Source of the DNA: DATARH01 sp050246595
Lineage (GTDB): Bacteria; Pseudomonadota; Alphaproteobacteria; ATCC43930; CGMCC-115725
Assembly (NCBI GenBank): GCA_050246595.1
Contig: JBFWVT010000062.1
Coordinates: 1 to 28,897 of the forward strand
Direction of reading: 5' to 3'
DNA length: 28,897 bases
In this document: positions 21,112 to 28,897 of the stretch, in pieces
Numbering within the stretch: position 1 is the stretch's first letter
Layout of the letters: each line of letters begins with the position of its first letter
The notes under the pieces: generated by a model
Databases searched by the model: none
What the model was told of the DNA's origin: nothing
Seen by the model: only the letters and a program-made list of their open reading frames with translations
Position numbers and translations under genes: made by a program

Positions 21112-21687
21112 ATGGAACCGGCCTACAAACTGCTGACCGTCGAGGAATTTCTCGATTCCTGCCCCAACGATGAGCGACATTACGAGCTGTTCGACGGCGT
21201 CATCGTCGCGATGGCGCCGCCCGCGATTGCGCATCAGCGCATTGCCGGAAACCTCGCGTTCGAGCTTGGGGCCGCAGTGCGAGCCAATCGCCCGGACTGC
21301 GCGGTCGGCAGTCAGGCTGGGATCGCGCCGCAGGAGCTGAGCGGCCGCAACTACTTCGAGGCCGATATCGTCGTGACCTGCCGGCTCGCGAACGACTACC
21401 GCGGGATCAACGCGGAGCCGTTGCTGATCGTCGAAATCCAGTCCCCTTCGACCGAGCGCGACGACCATTTTGTCAAATTGCCGCAATATCAAGTGATCCC
21501 AAGCGCCGAGGAAATCCTCTACGTCGAGAGCGAGCGAGTTGCCGCGACAATCTATCGCCGCGACCCCGCCGAAAACTGGCAGGCGATCGAGGTCGCCGGC
21601 CCGCAGGCCCGGTTGCAATTGCGGACAATCGGTCTCGACATCCCGCTTTCCGCCCTCTATCGGGGCGTGCCGGGTCTCGGCATCTGA
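21112..21687 (+). CDS. Uma2-family (DUF820) restriction-endonuclease-fold protein
   Basis: A 191-residue protein of the Uma2/DUF820 family, a PD-(D/E)XK-fold group common in cyanobacteria and other bacteria. Visible blocks are KLLTVEEFLDSCPNDERHYE, ELFDGVIVAMAPP, AHQRIAGNLAFEL, YFEADIVVTC (the PD-like Asp), LLIVEIQSPSTERDD (Glu in the place of the D/ExK motif, though the usual VEVLSPST reads VEIQSPST) and HFVKLPQYQ. The cellular role is unknown; such genes often occur near mobile regions. ATG 21112 is preferred over the TTG two codons earlier; the ribosome-binding site is weak (GGGA). Confidence 0.87.
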   Translation: MEPAYKLLTVEEFLDSCPNDERHYELFDGVIVAMAPPAIAHQRIAGNLAFELGAAVRANRPDCAVGSQAGIAPQELSGRNYFEADIVVTCRLANDYRGINAEPLLIVEIQSPSTERDDHFVKLPQYQVIPSAEEILYVESERVAATIYRRDPAENWQAIEVAGPQARLQLRTIGLDIPLSALYRGVPGLGI

Positions 21688-21725
21688 TCCTCGCCGAGAG
21701 CACCGCGCCAAACCGGAGATCAGGA

Positions 21726-22604
21726 ATGCGCATCGGGTTTGTCGGCACCGGGACGATGGGGCGGCCGATCGCGGAATACCTGATCGGCGCCGGGCACCGG
21801 CTGACCGTGTACGATGTCAGGCCCGAGGCGATGGGTCCGCTGCTCGGGCAGGGCGCGGCGGTCGCCGACAGCCCGATGGAGGCCGCCTATGCCGCCGAAG
21901 CCGTGTTCACCTCGCTGCCCGGCCCGGCCGAGGTCGAGACCGCCGCGCTCGATCCCGAACGCGGCGTCTTTGCCGGGCTGCGCCGCGGCGGAACCTATAT
22001 CGACCTGACCACCAACGCCCCCGCCACGATCCGCCGCATCGCCGATTCCGCCCGCAAACGCGACATCCGGTTTCTCGATGCGCCGGTCAGCGGCCGGCCG
22101 CCTGATATGACCGTCATGGTCGGCGGAAGCGAGGCCGATTTCGTCCATTGCCGATCGCTGTTCGAGGCGATCGCGGCCAATGTCTTCCATGTCGGGCCGA
22201 GCGGCGCCGGCTGTGCCGCCAAGCTGGTCACGCAGTATCTCGGCTATACCGGGTTTATCGCCGCGATCGAGGGCATGCTGGTGGCGGCCAAGGCCGGTAT
22301 CGATCTCGACGTGCTGGCCCGCATCGTGCCGGTCAGCGCCGGCGCCAGCCGCACCTTCGACAACATCCCGCGCGGCGTCCTCACCCGCAGCTTCGCGGCC
22401 GGCGGCACGCTCGACATCGTCGCCAAGGACATGGATCTCGCGGTGGCGCTGGCGCGCGAGGTCGGGGCGCCGGGATCGCTCGGCGCGCTCGCCCTCGACG
22501 TGTACAAGCGCGCCCAGGCGCAGGGCTGGGGCGGCGAGGGCTTCCCGGTCGTCGCCCGGGTGCTCGAAGCGATGGCGGGAACGGAGATCAAACCGGGGGG
22601 ATAA
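21726..22604 (+). CDS. NAD(P)-dependent beta-hydroxyacid dehydrogenase (3-hydroxyisobutyrate dehydrogenase family)
   Basis: A 292-residue protein with the N-terminal Rossmann motif GFVGTGTMGRPIAEYL (residues 4-19), VFTSLPGPAEVE, YIDLTTNAPATIRRIAD (91-107), the substrate-binding DAPVSGRPPDMTVMVGG (118-134) and Lys166 in GCAAKLVTQYLGY, the catalytic Lys of the family. The usual N after the Lys motif is replaced (LVTQYL instead of LxxN), so the substrate may differ from 3-hydroxyisobutyrate. AGGA lies a few bases before ATG 21726. It is on the same strand as, and about 2.8 kb upstream of, the branched-chain 2-oxoacid dehydrogenase genes, which would fit valine catabolism. Other 3-hydroxyacids or tartronate semialdehyde are possible substrates. 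Confidence 0.88.
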   Translation: MRIGFVGTGTMGRPIAEYLIGAGHRLTVYDVRPEAMGPLLGQGAAVADSPMEAAYAAEAVFTSLPGPAEVETAALDPERGVFAGLRRGGTYIDLTTNAPATIRRIADSARKRDIRFLDAPVSGRPPDMTVMVGGSEADFVHCRSLFEAIAANVFHVGPSGAGCAAKLVTQYLGYTGFIAAIEGMLVAAKAGIDLDVLARIVPVSAGASRTFDNIPRGVLTRSFAAGGTLDIVAKDMDLAVALAREVGAPGSLGALALDVYKRAQAQGWGGEGFPVVARVLEAMAGTEIKPGG

Positions 22605-22674
22605 TTTACGGGCCGTCCGACGCCGCGCCGCGTCTGGATTTCTGCCCGATCCCGCCTTAAATACGGCGCACGAC

Positions 22675-22740
22675 GGCCCGGCTCGCGGGCCTCGCCTTCC
22701 CGATCGTCGGTCTCGCGGAGGACCGGATTTCGCCCGGTCC
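22675..22740. terminator. Two short hairpins upstream of ychF
   Basis: GGCCCG/CGGGCC (22675-22691) and GGACCGG/CCGGTCC (22720-22740) stand between the dehydrogenase and ychF. They may end the upstream transcript. The second lies 23 bases before the ychF ATG, so a 5'-leader role is also possible. No U-tract. Confidence 0.35.
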
Positions 22741-22763
22741 GCTTGCTGTGCTGTGTGAGGATC

Positions 22764-23864
22764 ATGGGTTTCAATTGCGGCATTGTCGGTCTGCCGAATG
22801 TCGGCAAATCGACGCTGTTCAACGCGCTGACCGCGACCGCGGCGGCCGAGGCGGCGAATTATCCGTTCTGCACGATCGAGCCGAATGTCGGCCGCGTCGC
22901 GGTGCCCGACGAGCGGCTCGCGGTCGTCGCCCGCTTCGCCAAATCGGCCAAAATTATCCCGACCCAGCTCGAATTCGTCGATATCGCCGGTCTGGTGCGC
23001 GGCGCCTCGCAGGGGCAGGGTCTCGGCAACCAGTTTCTCGGACACATCCGCGAGGTCGATGCAATCGCCCAGGTGCTGCGCTGCTTCGACGACGAAAACG
23101 TTGTGCATGTCGAAGGCTCGGTCGACCCGATCCGCGACGCCGAGACCGTCGAGACCGAGCTGATGCTGGCCGATCTCGACAGTCTCGAACGCCGTGTGGT
23201 CGCGGCCCAGAAACGCGCCCGCGGCGGCGACCGCGAGACCCGCGCCCAGCTCGACATCATGGAACCGGCGCTGGCCGCGCTGCGCGACGGCAAGCCGGCG
23301 CGTCTGGCGGCGATCCCTTCCGACCGAAGGCGCGACATGGCGGGGTTGCAGCTCTTAACCGCGAAACCGATCCTCTATATCGCGAATGTCGGTGAGGCGA
23401 GCGCCGCGACCGGCAACCGCGACAGCCGCCGGGTCGCCGATTACGCCGCGACGCAGGGCGCGCGTTCGGTCGTGATCTCGGCGGCGATCGAGGCGGAAGT
23501 GGCGCATCTCGGCGATCCCGACGAAAAGCGCGAATTTCTCGCCGCGCTCGGTCTCGGCGAAACCGGGCTCGATCGCGTCATCCGCGAGGGCTACGCGCTC
23601 TTGGACCTGATTACGTTTCTGACCGCCGGACCGAAGGAGGCGCGCGCCTGGACAGTGACGCGCGGCACCAGGGCGCCGCAGGCGGCCGGCGTGATCCACA
23701 GCGATTTCGAGAAGGGCTTTATCCGCGCCGAGACGATTTCCTACGCCGATTACGTCGCCTATGGCGGCGAGCAGGGGGCGAAGGACGCCGGGAAGATGCG
23801 TCTCGAAGGCGCCGATTATGTCGTGCAGGACGGCGACGTGATGCATTTCCGCTTCAACGTCTGA
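22764..23864 (+). CDS. ychF: Redox-regulated ATPase YchF (OLA1 family)
   Basis: A 366-residue Obg-related P-loop ATPase, the normal length. The P-loop GLPNVGKST is at 9-17. VDIAGLVRGASQGQGLGNQF carries the switch II region. ILYIANVGE replaces the NKxD motif of true GTPases, the hallmark of YchF preferring ATP. The C-terminal TGS domain is present: DLITFLTAGPKEARAWTVTR, GVIHSDFEKGFIRAE and DYVVQDGDVMHFRFNV. It binds ribosomes and is linked to stress responses. ATG 22764 has AGGA five bases upstream and matches the family start MGFxCGIVGLP, so the longer in-frame start is rejected. Confidence 0.96.
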   Translation: MGFNCGIVGLPNVGKSTLFNALTATAAAEAANYPFCTIEPNVGRVAVPDERLAVVARFAKSAKIIPTQLEFVDIAGLVRGASQGQGLGNQFLGHIREVDAIAQVLRCFDDENVVHVEGSVDPIRDAETVETELMLADLDSLERRVVAAQKRARGGDRETRAQLDIMEPALAALRDGKPARLAAIPSDRRRDMAGLQLLTAKPILYIANVGEASAATGNRDSRRVADYAATQGARSVVISAAIEAEVAHLGDPDEKREFLAALGLGETGLDRVIREGYALLDLITFLTAGPKEARAWTVTRGTRAPQAAGVIHSDFEKGFIRAETISYADYVAYGGEQGAKDAGKMRLEGADYVVQDGDVMHFRFNV

Positions 23865-23947
23865 CGATTGTTCGGCATCCGGCGAAACACTCTCCTCCGG
23901 CTTCTGTTAGGCTGCGCCGCATCGACCCCGCAGCGGGAGCACCGATC

Positions 23948-24634
23948 ATGGCCGGCGTTGCCGTCCTCGCTAAAACCGAGTCGCTGATCGCCGATCCAGC
24001 GCGAGCCGGCATGCTGACCGCGCTGATGGACCGAAAAGCGCTGACCTCGGGCGAATTGGCGCGCGTCGCCGGCATCGCGCCGCAGACCGCCGACGACCAC
24101 CTCGCCTGTCTGACCGCTGCGGGGCTGCTCTCGACATTCCGGCAGGGGCGGCATCGTTACTACCGTCTCGCCTCGGCCGATGCCGCGCGCCTGCTTAAAG
24201 ACGTAATGGCAGTCTCGACCGGACGCCGCCGCACCGTTGTCACCGGCCCGCGCGGCGCGGCGATGCGCGCCGCGCGCACCTGCTACGGCCATCTTGCCGG
24301 AACGCTTGGCGTGCGGATCGCCGACGGTCTCGTCGAGCGCGGCTATATCGAGCTGTCCCAGGAGGCGGGCGTCGTTACCAAAGCCGGTGTCGCCTTTTTT
24401 GCCGATTTCGGCATCGGCATCGACGCCGAGCCGCGCTCCGGAAAGCGCGTGTTCTGCCGTCTGTGCCTCGATTGGAGCGAGCGCGTGCCGCATATCGGCG
24501 GCACGCTCGGGGCGGCGCTCGCGACGCGCTGCTTCGCGCTCGGCTGGATCGAACGGGTGCCGGCGAGCCGCGCCGTCGCAGTCACGGAAGCGGGCCGGCA
24601 GGGCTTTGCCGAGCGGTTCGGGATCGCGCTTTGA
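23948..24634 (+). CDS. ArsR-type winged-helix transcriptional regulator
   Basis: A 228-residue protein with an N-terminal ArsR/winged-helix domain: SLIADPARAGMLTALMDRKA, LTSGELARVAGIAPQTADDH as helix-turn-helix, LACLTAAGLLSTFRQGRHRY as the wing. A 130-residue C-terminal part (TVVTGPRGAAMRAARTCY, then LAGTLGVRIADGLVERGYIE) may be an effector domain. It includes two cysteines in RVFCRLCLDWSERVPHIGG and a nearby histidine that could sense metal or redox. GGGAG lies nine bases upstream of ATG 23948. The next gene starts inside its stop codon, so they are expressed together. Confidence 0.87.
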   Translation: MAGVAVLAKTESLIADPARAGMLTALMDRKALTSGELARVAGIAPQTADDHLACLTAAGLLSTFRQGRHRYYRLASADAARLLKDVMAVSTGRRRTVVTGPRGAAMRAARTCYGHLAGTLGVRIADGLVERGYIELSQEAGVVTKAGVAFFADFGIGIDAEPRSGKRVFCRLCLDWSERVPHIGGTLGAALATRCFALGWIERVPASRAVAVTEAGRQGFAERFGIAL

Positions 24635-25347
24635 GGACCCCGAAATCGGTCCGCGCCGCCGAGGAGCTGGGGCGGGTACGGCTGTCGCCCTCGTTCTTTA
24701 TGCGCGATTTTCTGCACAGCGAGATCGGCAATGTCCACGCCATACCGAACCTGCCGGAGGACCCGGATCTGGCGGTCGCGGCCGGACGCCGTTTGTGCGA
24801 GGAATTGCTCGAACCGTTGCAGGCGACATTCGGGCGGCTGGCGATCCGTTCCGCCTATCGCTCGCCGGCGGTCAACGCCTACGGCAACACGCATTACCAA
24901 AATTGCGGCTCGAACGAGCGCAACCGCGCTCGCCATATCTGGGACCGGCGCGATGCGTATGGCGCGATCGGCGCGATGGCCTGCATCGTCGTGCCGTGGT
25001 TTGCCGACCGTTACGCGGCGGGGACGCCGTGGCAGGCGATGGCTTGGTGGGTTCACGATCACCTGCCGTACAGCGAGCTTCAGTTCTTTCCCAAGCTTGC
25101 CGCCTTCAACATCGGCTGGCACGAAATCCCGAAGCGCCGCATCCACAGCTTCATCCCGCCGCGCGGCATCCTGACCAAGCCCGGCATGCCGAACCACGAG
25201 GGCAATCACGCCTCCGAATATAGCGGCTTTCCGACATTGGTTGCGTCAGGCCGTGTTTCCGCCCAATCCCTCTCGACCGAGGCGCTGTCGGCTCGCGGCG
25301 CCGACTTGACCGGTGGGAGGGAACCTTCAGGGGCCGCAAGCGTGTAA
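24631..25347 (+). CDS. Peptidase M15-like (D-Ala-D-Ala carboxypeptidase fold) protein
   Basis: From TTG 24631, which overlaps the ArsR-type gene's stop (TTGA), the protein has 238 residues; ATG 24700 is a shorter alternative. It begins RLSPSFFMRDFLHSEIGNVH, like the substrate-recognition start of M15A peptidases. It continues with LAIRSAYRSPAVNAYGN, then RHIWDRRDAYG and HDHLPYSELQFFP with NIGWHEIPKRRIHSF. The last pieces fit a Zn site (His, Asp, His) in the M15 order, but spacing is unusual and GSNERNRARH replaces the common SQH. No signal peptide is visible, so it may not act on cell-wall peptides. Assignment is by motif resemblance only. Confidence 0.6.
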   Translation: MRTPKSVRAAEELGRVRLSPSFFMRDFLHSEIGNVHAIPNLPEDPDLAVAAGRRLCEELLEPLQATFGRLAIRSAYRSPAVNAYGNTHYQNCGSNERNRARHIWDRRDAYGAIGAMACIVVPWFADRYAAGTPWQAMAWWVHDHLPYSELQFFPKLAAFNIGWHEIPKRRIHSFIPPRGILTKPGMPNHEGNHASEYSGFPTLVASGRVSAQSLSTEALSARGADLTGGREPSGAASV

Positions 25348-25386
25348 ATTGGGCCGAACATCTTTCGACCATCGCGATTGCCGCTC

Positions 25387-26676
25387 ATGGACACAGCACT
25401 CCCCGAAACTTCGCCCGCCGTACCGAATCGGGGTGGCGAAACCGAGCCGGACCGGCCCCGGCTGAAACTGCACATCCCGCCGCATGGCCCGGCGCCGGGC
25501 GAGCCGCCCGATTTCAGCTACGTGCCGCAATTTCCGGCCGGCGCGATCGCGCGTCCGGACATCGACGTGCCGGCGCAGCAGACGCATCCCCTCGCCTACA
25601 AACTGATCCGCGTACTCGACCGCAACGCAAAGGCGGTCGGCGAGTGGGACCCTCGCCTGCCGCCCGAGACGCTGCGTCGCGGTCTGCGCGCGATGATGCT
25701 GACCCGCGCTTATGACGACCGCATGTTCCGCCAGCAGCGCCAGGGCAAGATCACGTTCTACATGAAATGCACCGGCGAGGAGGCGATCGGGGTCGGCCAG
25801 GCCTTTGCGCTGGCGCCGGACGACATGGTGTTCCCGTATTACCGGCAGCAGGGCCTCCTGATCGCGCGCGGCTGGCCGCTGCTCGATATGATGTGCCAGT
25901 GTTATTCGAACGCGCGGGACCGTCTCAAGGGCCGTCAATTGCCGGTGCTCTACTCGGCGCGGGAGGCCTCTTATTTCTCGTTGGCCGGCAATCTCGGCAA
26001 CCAGTTCGCGCATGCGGTCGGCTGGGCGATGGCCTCGGCCTACAAGGGCGACCGGCGGATCGCCGCCAGTTGGATCGGCGAGGGTTCGACCGCCGCGTCC
26101 GATTTTCACCACGCGCTGACCTTCGCCTCGGTGTATCGCGCGCCGGTGATCCTCAACATCGTCAACAACCAATGGGCGATCTCCTCGCCTCAGGAGATCG
26201 CGGGCGGCGAGGCGGCGACATTCGCGGCGCGCGCGATCGGTTTCGGCCTCGCCTGTCTCCGGGTGGACGGCAACGATTTCCTCGCGGTCTACAGCGCGAC
26301 GCAATGGGCCGCGGCGCGGGCGCGCGCCAATCACGGCGCGACCTTGATCGAGTTGTTCACCTACCGCGCCGCGCCGCACTCGACCAGCGACGACCCGAGC
26401 CGCTACCGACCCGAGGACGAATGGCGGAACTGGCCGTATGGCGACCCGATCGACCGGCTGTCGCGGCATCTGATCGGGCTTGGCGAATGGTCGCCCGAAC
26501 GGCACAGGCAGCTGGAAAGCGAACTCGCCGACGAGGTGCGCGAGATCGGGCGCGAGGCCGAGCGGTACGGCACGATGGAGAACGGGCCGCATTTCAGCGC
26601 CCGGACGATGTTCGAGGATGTCTTCAAGGAGATGCCCTGGCATCTGCGCCGCCAGCGCCAGGAGCTGGGGGTCTGA
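25387..26676 (+). CDS. bkdA1: Branched-chain 2-oxoacid dehydrogenase E1 component, alpha subunit
   Basis: A 429-residue thiamine-diphosphate E1-alpha subunit that decarboxylates 2-oxoisovalerate and related acids. The ThDP motif spans GEGSTAASDF (231-240) to VNNQWAIS (259-266). FYMKCTGEEAIGVGQA near 124-139, FPYYRQQGLLIARGWP near 149-163 and SLAGNLGNQFAHAVGWAM near 198-215 are typical of bacterial BkdA1. TYRAAPHSTSDDPSRYRP near 327-344 holds the phosphorylation-loop-like region with HSTSDD. Sequence and length match BkdA1 better than pyruvate dehydrogenase E1-alpha. It is followed 3 bp later by E1-beta. ATG 25387 is the first ATG in frame. Confidence 0.94.
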   Translation: MDTALPETSPAVPNRGGETEPDRPRLKLHIPPHGPAPGEPPDFSYVPQFPAGAIARPDIDVPAQQTHPLAYKLIRVLDRNAKAVGEWDPRLPPETLRRGLRAMMLTRAYDDRMFRQQRQGKITFYMKCTGEEAIGVGQAFALAPDDMVFPYYRQQGLLIARGWPLLDMMCQCYSNARDRLKGRQLPVLYSAREASYFSLAGNLGNQFAHAVGWAMASAYKGDRRIAASWIGEGSTAASDFHHALTFASVYRAPVILNIVNNQWAISSPQEIAGGEAATFAARAIGFGLACLRVDGNDFLAVYSATQWAAARARANHGATLIELFTYRAAPHSTSDDPSRYRPEDEWRNWPYGDPIDRLSRHLIGLGEWSPERHRQLESELADEVREIGREAERYGTMENGPHFSARTMFEDVFKEMPWHLRRQRQELGV

Positions 26677-26679
26677 ACT

Positions 26680-27693
26680 ATGCCCGAAATGACGATGGTG
26701 CAGGCGCTGAATTCGGCGATGGACGTGCTGCTGTCGCGCGATCCCGACATCGTGATCTTTGGCGAGGATGTCGGGTTCTACGGCGGCGTCTTTCGCGTCA
26801 CCGAGGGCTTGCAGAAAAAGCACGGCGAAACGCGGGTGTTCGACACCCCGATCGCCGAGGGCGGCATGATGGCGGTCGCGGTCGGGATGGGCGCCTACGG
26901 GCTGCGCCCGATCGTCGAGATCCAGTTCGCCGACTACATCTATCCGGCGACCGACCAGCTCGTCTCGGCGGCGGCACGGCTGCGCTACCGCTCGGGCGGC
27001 GAGTTCTGGGCGCCGATCACGGTGCGCGCGCCTTCCGGCGGCGGCATTTTCGGCGGTCAGACCCACAGCCAGAGTGTCGAGGCGATCTTCACCCATGTCT
27101 GCGGGCTGAAGACGGTCATCCCCTCGAACCCGTATGATGCGAAGGGGCTGCTGATCAGCGCTGTCGAGGACGACGACCCGGTCGTCTTTTTCGAGCCGAA
27201 GCGCCTCTATCACGGCCCGTTCTACGGTCACCCCGACCGGCCTGCCGTGCCGTGGGCGGGGCACCGCCTCGCCGAGGTGCCCGAGAACTACTACACGGTG
27301 CCGCTTGGCAAGGCGGCGGTCGTGCGCCAGGGGGAAGCGGTAACCGTGCTGGTCTACGGCACGATGGTGCATGTCGCGCTGGCCGCCGCCGAGGAATCCG
27401 GCATCGACGCCGAGATCATCGATCTGCGCACATTGTTGCCGCTCGACATCGACACGATCGTCGATTCGGTCAAAAAGACCGGCCGGTGCGTGATTGCGCA
27501 CGAGGCCACCCGCACCTGCGGTTTCGGCGCGGAATTGTCGGCGCTGGTGCAGGAGAACTGCTTCTATCATCTCGAAGCGCCGATCATCCGCGTGACCGGC
27601 TGGGACACGCCCTATCCGCACGCGCACGAATGGGACTATTTCCCCGGCCCTTCCCGCCTTGCCGACGGCATGCGGCGGACGTTCGAAGGCTGA
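26680..27693 (+). CDS. bkdA2: Branched-chain 2-oxoacid dehydrogenase E1 component, beta subunit
   Basis: A 337-residue transketolase-like E1-beta subunit. Visible are MTMVQALNSAMDVLLSRDPD, IVIFGEDVGFYGGVFRVTEG (with the Glu that contacts the thiamine ring region), FDTPIAEGGMMAVAVGMGAYG, EIQFADYIYPATDQLVSAAA, RAPSGGGIFGGQTHSQSVEA, and the C-terminal EIIDLRTLLPLDIDTIVDSV and ACRVTGWDTPYPHAHE-like segment (actual reading IIRVTGWDTPYPHAHE). It pairs with E1-alpha to form the alpha2beta2 enzyme. It starts 3 bp after the E1-alpha stop and ends 13 bp before the E2 gene, a tight operon. Confidence 0.94.
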   Translation: MPEMTMVQALNSAMDVLLSRDPDIVIFGEDVGFYGGVFRVTEGLQKKHGETRVFDTPIAEGGMMAVAVGMGAYGLRPIVEIQFADYIYPATDQLVSAAARLRYRSGGEFWAPITVRAPSGGGIFGGQTHSQSVEAIFTHVCGLKTVIPSNPYDAKGLLISAVEDDDPVVFFEPKRLYHGPFYGHPDRPAVPWAGHRLAEVPENYYTVPLGKAAVVRQGEAVTVLVYGTMVHVALAAAEESGIDAEIIDLRTLLPLDIDTIVDSVKKTGRCVIAHEATRTCGFGAELSALVQENCFYHLEAPIIRVTGWDTPYPHAHEWDYFPGPSRLADGMRRTFEG

Positions 27694-27706
27694 TCCGGCA
27701 ACCGAC

Positions 27707-28897
27707 ATGGGCCGCTACGTCATCAAGGTGCCGGATATCGGCGAGGGCATGACCGAAGCCGAGATCGTCGCCTGGCATGTCGCGCCGGGTCAGGTGATCC
27801 GCGAGGAGGACCCGCTGGTCGATGTGATGACCGACAAAGCCACCGTCGAACTGCCGGCTCCGGTCGCCGGCACGGTTGTCGAAATCCACGGCCAGCCCGG
27901 CGAGCGGCGTCCGGTCGGCTCGGAACTGGTCGTGCTCGACGTCGCGGGCGAAGGCAATGTCGCGGAGGCTGCCGCTCCCGAAACAGCCCCCGCGGCGTCA
28001 GGCCTTCCGTCGGTCCAGCCCCTCACCCCAACCCTCTCCCCGCAAGCGGGGAGAGGGAGTGAAGCCGCCGCGGTTGAAGCCTCCCCTCTCCCTGCGAGCG
28101 GGAAGAGGGAGGGACCCGCGCCCCACGGGTCCGCACAAAGTGCGGCCCGAGAGCCTGCCCCGGACTTGATCCGGGGACAGGCTCCGGCGTCGGAGGGTAA
28201 GAGGCAATCCTCCGCCGTGCCTGCCGCTGCGCCTCCCATACGCCGTCCGGGGCAGAAGCCGCTCGCCTCGCCGGCGGTGCGGCGGCGCGCCTGGGATCTC
28301 GGCATCGAGCTGCAATTCGTCCCCGGCACCGGTCCGGGCGGCCGCATCACGCAACAGGACTTCGACTCCCATATCGTCTCCCGCTCGGGCATGGAGGCGA
28401 CCGGAACCGTCCTTCGCGAACCGGCGCGGCGCGACGGTGTCGAACAGGTGCCGGTTATCGGTCTGCGTCGCGCCATCGCCGAGCATCTGCAAAAATCGAA
28501 GCGGCAGATCCCGCATTTCTCGTATATCGAGGAGGTCGATGTCACCGCGTTTGAGGAATTGCGCGGCGCGCTGAACGAAACGTACCCCGAGCGCGAGCAT
28601 CTGACCTTATTGCCGTTCCTGATCCGCGCGCTGGTTAACGCCGTCGTGGCACACCCGCAGGTCAACGCCCGCTATGATGACGAGGCCGGCATGCTGCACC
28701 GCCATGCCGCCGTGCATGTCGGTATCGCGACACAGACCGAGGGGGGCCTGCTGGTCCCGGTCATCCGCCACGCCGAGGCGCTCGATCTGTGGCAGAGCGC
28801 GGCCGAGTTGCGCCGGCTCGCGACGGCGGCGCGCGACGGCAAGGCGTCGCGCGTCCAGCGGACCGGCTCGACGATCACGATCACCAGTCTCGGCGCG
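27707..28897 (+). CDS. bkdB: Branched-chain 2-oxoacid dehydrogenase E2 (lipoamide acyltransferase), 3' end outside the window
   Basis: An open frame of 397 codons runs to the window end without a stop. Domain order is a lipoyl domain at 1-80 with the lipoylated Lys44 in VMTDKATVELP, a long linker to about 185, a peripheral-subunit-binding domain at about 186-220 (LASPAVRRRAWDLGIELQFV, then GTGPGGRIT), a short linker, and the acyltransferase domain from about 246 (VIGLRRAIAEHLQKSKRQIP). The catalytic HxxxD motif is not reached. It transfers the branched acyl group from E1 to CoA. Linker residues about 104-159 are translated from three palindromic repeats (28032-28057, 28084-28109, 28151-28183), reading as LTPTLSPQAGRG, SPLPASGKREG and REPAPDLIRGQAP. 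The frame is kept through all of them. Confidence 0.93.
   Translation, partial: MGRYVIKVPDIGEGMTEAEIVAWHVAPGQVIREEDPLVDVMTDKATVELPAPVAGTVVEIHGQPGERRPVGSELVVLDVAGEGNVAEAAAPETAPAASGLPSVQPLTPTLSPQAGRGSEAAAVEASPLPASGKREGPAPHGSAQSAAREPAPDLIRGQAPASEGKRQSSAVPAAAPPIRRPGQKPLASPAVRRRAWDLGIELQFVPGTGPGGRITQQDFDSHIVSRSGMEATGTVLREPARRDGVEQVPVIGLRRAIAEHLQKSKRQIPHFSYIEEVDVTAFEELRGALNETYPEREHLTLLPFLIRALVNAVVAHPQVNARYDDEAGMLHRHAAVHVGIATQTEGGLLVPVIRHAEALDLWQSAAELRRLATAARDGKASRVQRTGSTITITSLGA
28018..28183. repeat. Three palindromic repeats inside the E2 coding sequence
   Basis: CCCTCTCCCCGC/GCGGGGAGAGGG around AA (28032-28057) is perfect. CCCTCTCCC/GGGAAGAGGG (28084-28109) is slightly decayed. GAGCCTG-CCCCGGA-CTTGA-TCCGGGG-A-CAGGCTC (28151-28183) has one bulged base. 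All three belong to the families found between genes elsewhere in the window, and here they are translated as part of the interdomain linker. Confidence 0.9.

Noticed and set aside
25327..27708. Minus-strand open frame of 793 codons opposite the bkd genes
   Set aside because: High-GC shadow of E1-alpha and E1-beta, rich in Arg/His/Asp with no domain. The plus-strand genes have full family motifs.

Overview
This looks like the chromosome of a high-GC alphaproteobacterium. The strongest marker is a circularly permuted, two-piece tmRNA gene (minus strand, about 19339-19647) with the readable tag AANDNFAHEALAA. An alphaproteobacterial-type SspB adaptor lies just downstream of it. ThyX, YchF, many type III CoA-transferases and luciferase-like (LLM) flavin oxidoreductases, and abundant GC-rich palindromes of the CCCTCCCCCGC/GCGGGGGAGGG kind fit the same picture. 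I do not assign a genus.

Layout. 1-1340: decayed insertion sequences, an IS5-type transposase tail joined to a frameshifted IS630-type transposase. 1338-9628: a catabolic block with a type III CoA-transferase (minus) divergent from hyuB-hyuA (plus), then a metal-dependent amidohydrolase and a formyl-CoA-transferase-like gene (minus). A DUF559 (Vsr-like) nuclease ORF framed by palindromic repeats splits hyuB from hyuA. 9625-12055: an insertion hotspot just upstream of the second CoA-transferase. It holds a Phd/PIN toxin-antitoxin pair, a DUF29 gene, a low-GC gene of unknown function, and two truncated copies of the CoA-transferase 5' end. 12077-13557: an LLM oxidoreductase and a VOC (glyoxalase-fold) protein that would be the upstream part of that minus-strand operon. 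13677-15809 (plus): a six-repeat NHL protein, a small secreted cysteine protein and a second VOC protein. 15930-18598 (minus): a small unknown protein, an alpha/beta hydrolase and a second LLM oxidoreductase. 18745-19647 (minus): sspB and tmRNA. 19850-24634 (plus): thyX, a Uma2-family nuclease, a beta-hydroxyacid dehydrogenase, ychF and an ArsR-type regulator. 24631-28897 (plus): an M15-like protein, then the branched-chain 2-oxoacid dehydrogenase genes E1-alpha, E1-beta and E2, with E2 running off the window.

How it works together. The first 18.6 kb reads as catabolic gene sets (amide/hydantoin-type ring opening, CoA transfer, flavin monooxygenation, VOC ring cleavage or lyase chemistry) with no substrate that can be named from sequence. 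The right end is housekeeping plus valine/leucine/isoleucine catabolism: BCKDH with a 3-hydroxyisobutyrate-dehydrogenase-like enzyme nearby. tmRNA and SspB together form a ribosome-rescue and tag-delivery module.

The most unusual features are: (1) serial copies of the first 60-95 bp of a formyl-CoA-transferase-like gene, each lying between accessory genes, as if modules repeatedly inserted and replaced the gene's 5' end; (2) the DUF559 nuclease whose own termini are encoded by palindromes of the family scattered through the window; (3) three such palindromes translated in frame in the E2 interdomain linker; and (4) a base-composition mosaic inside thyX.
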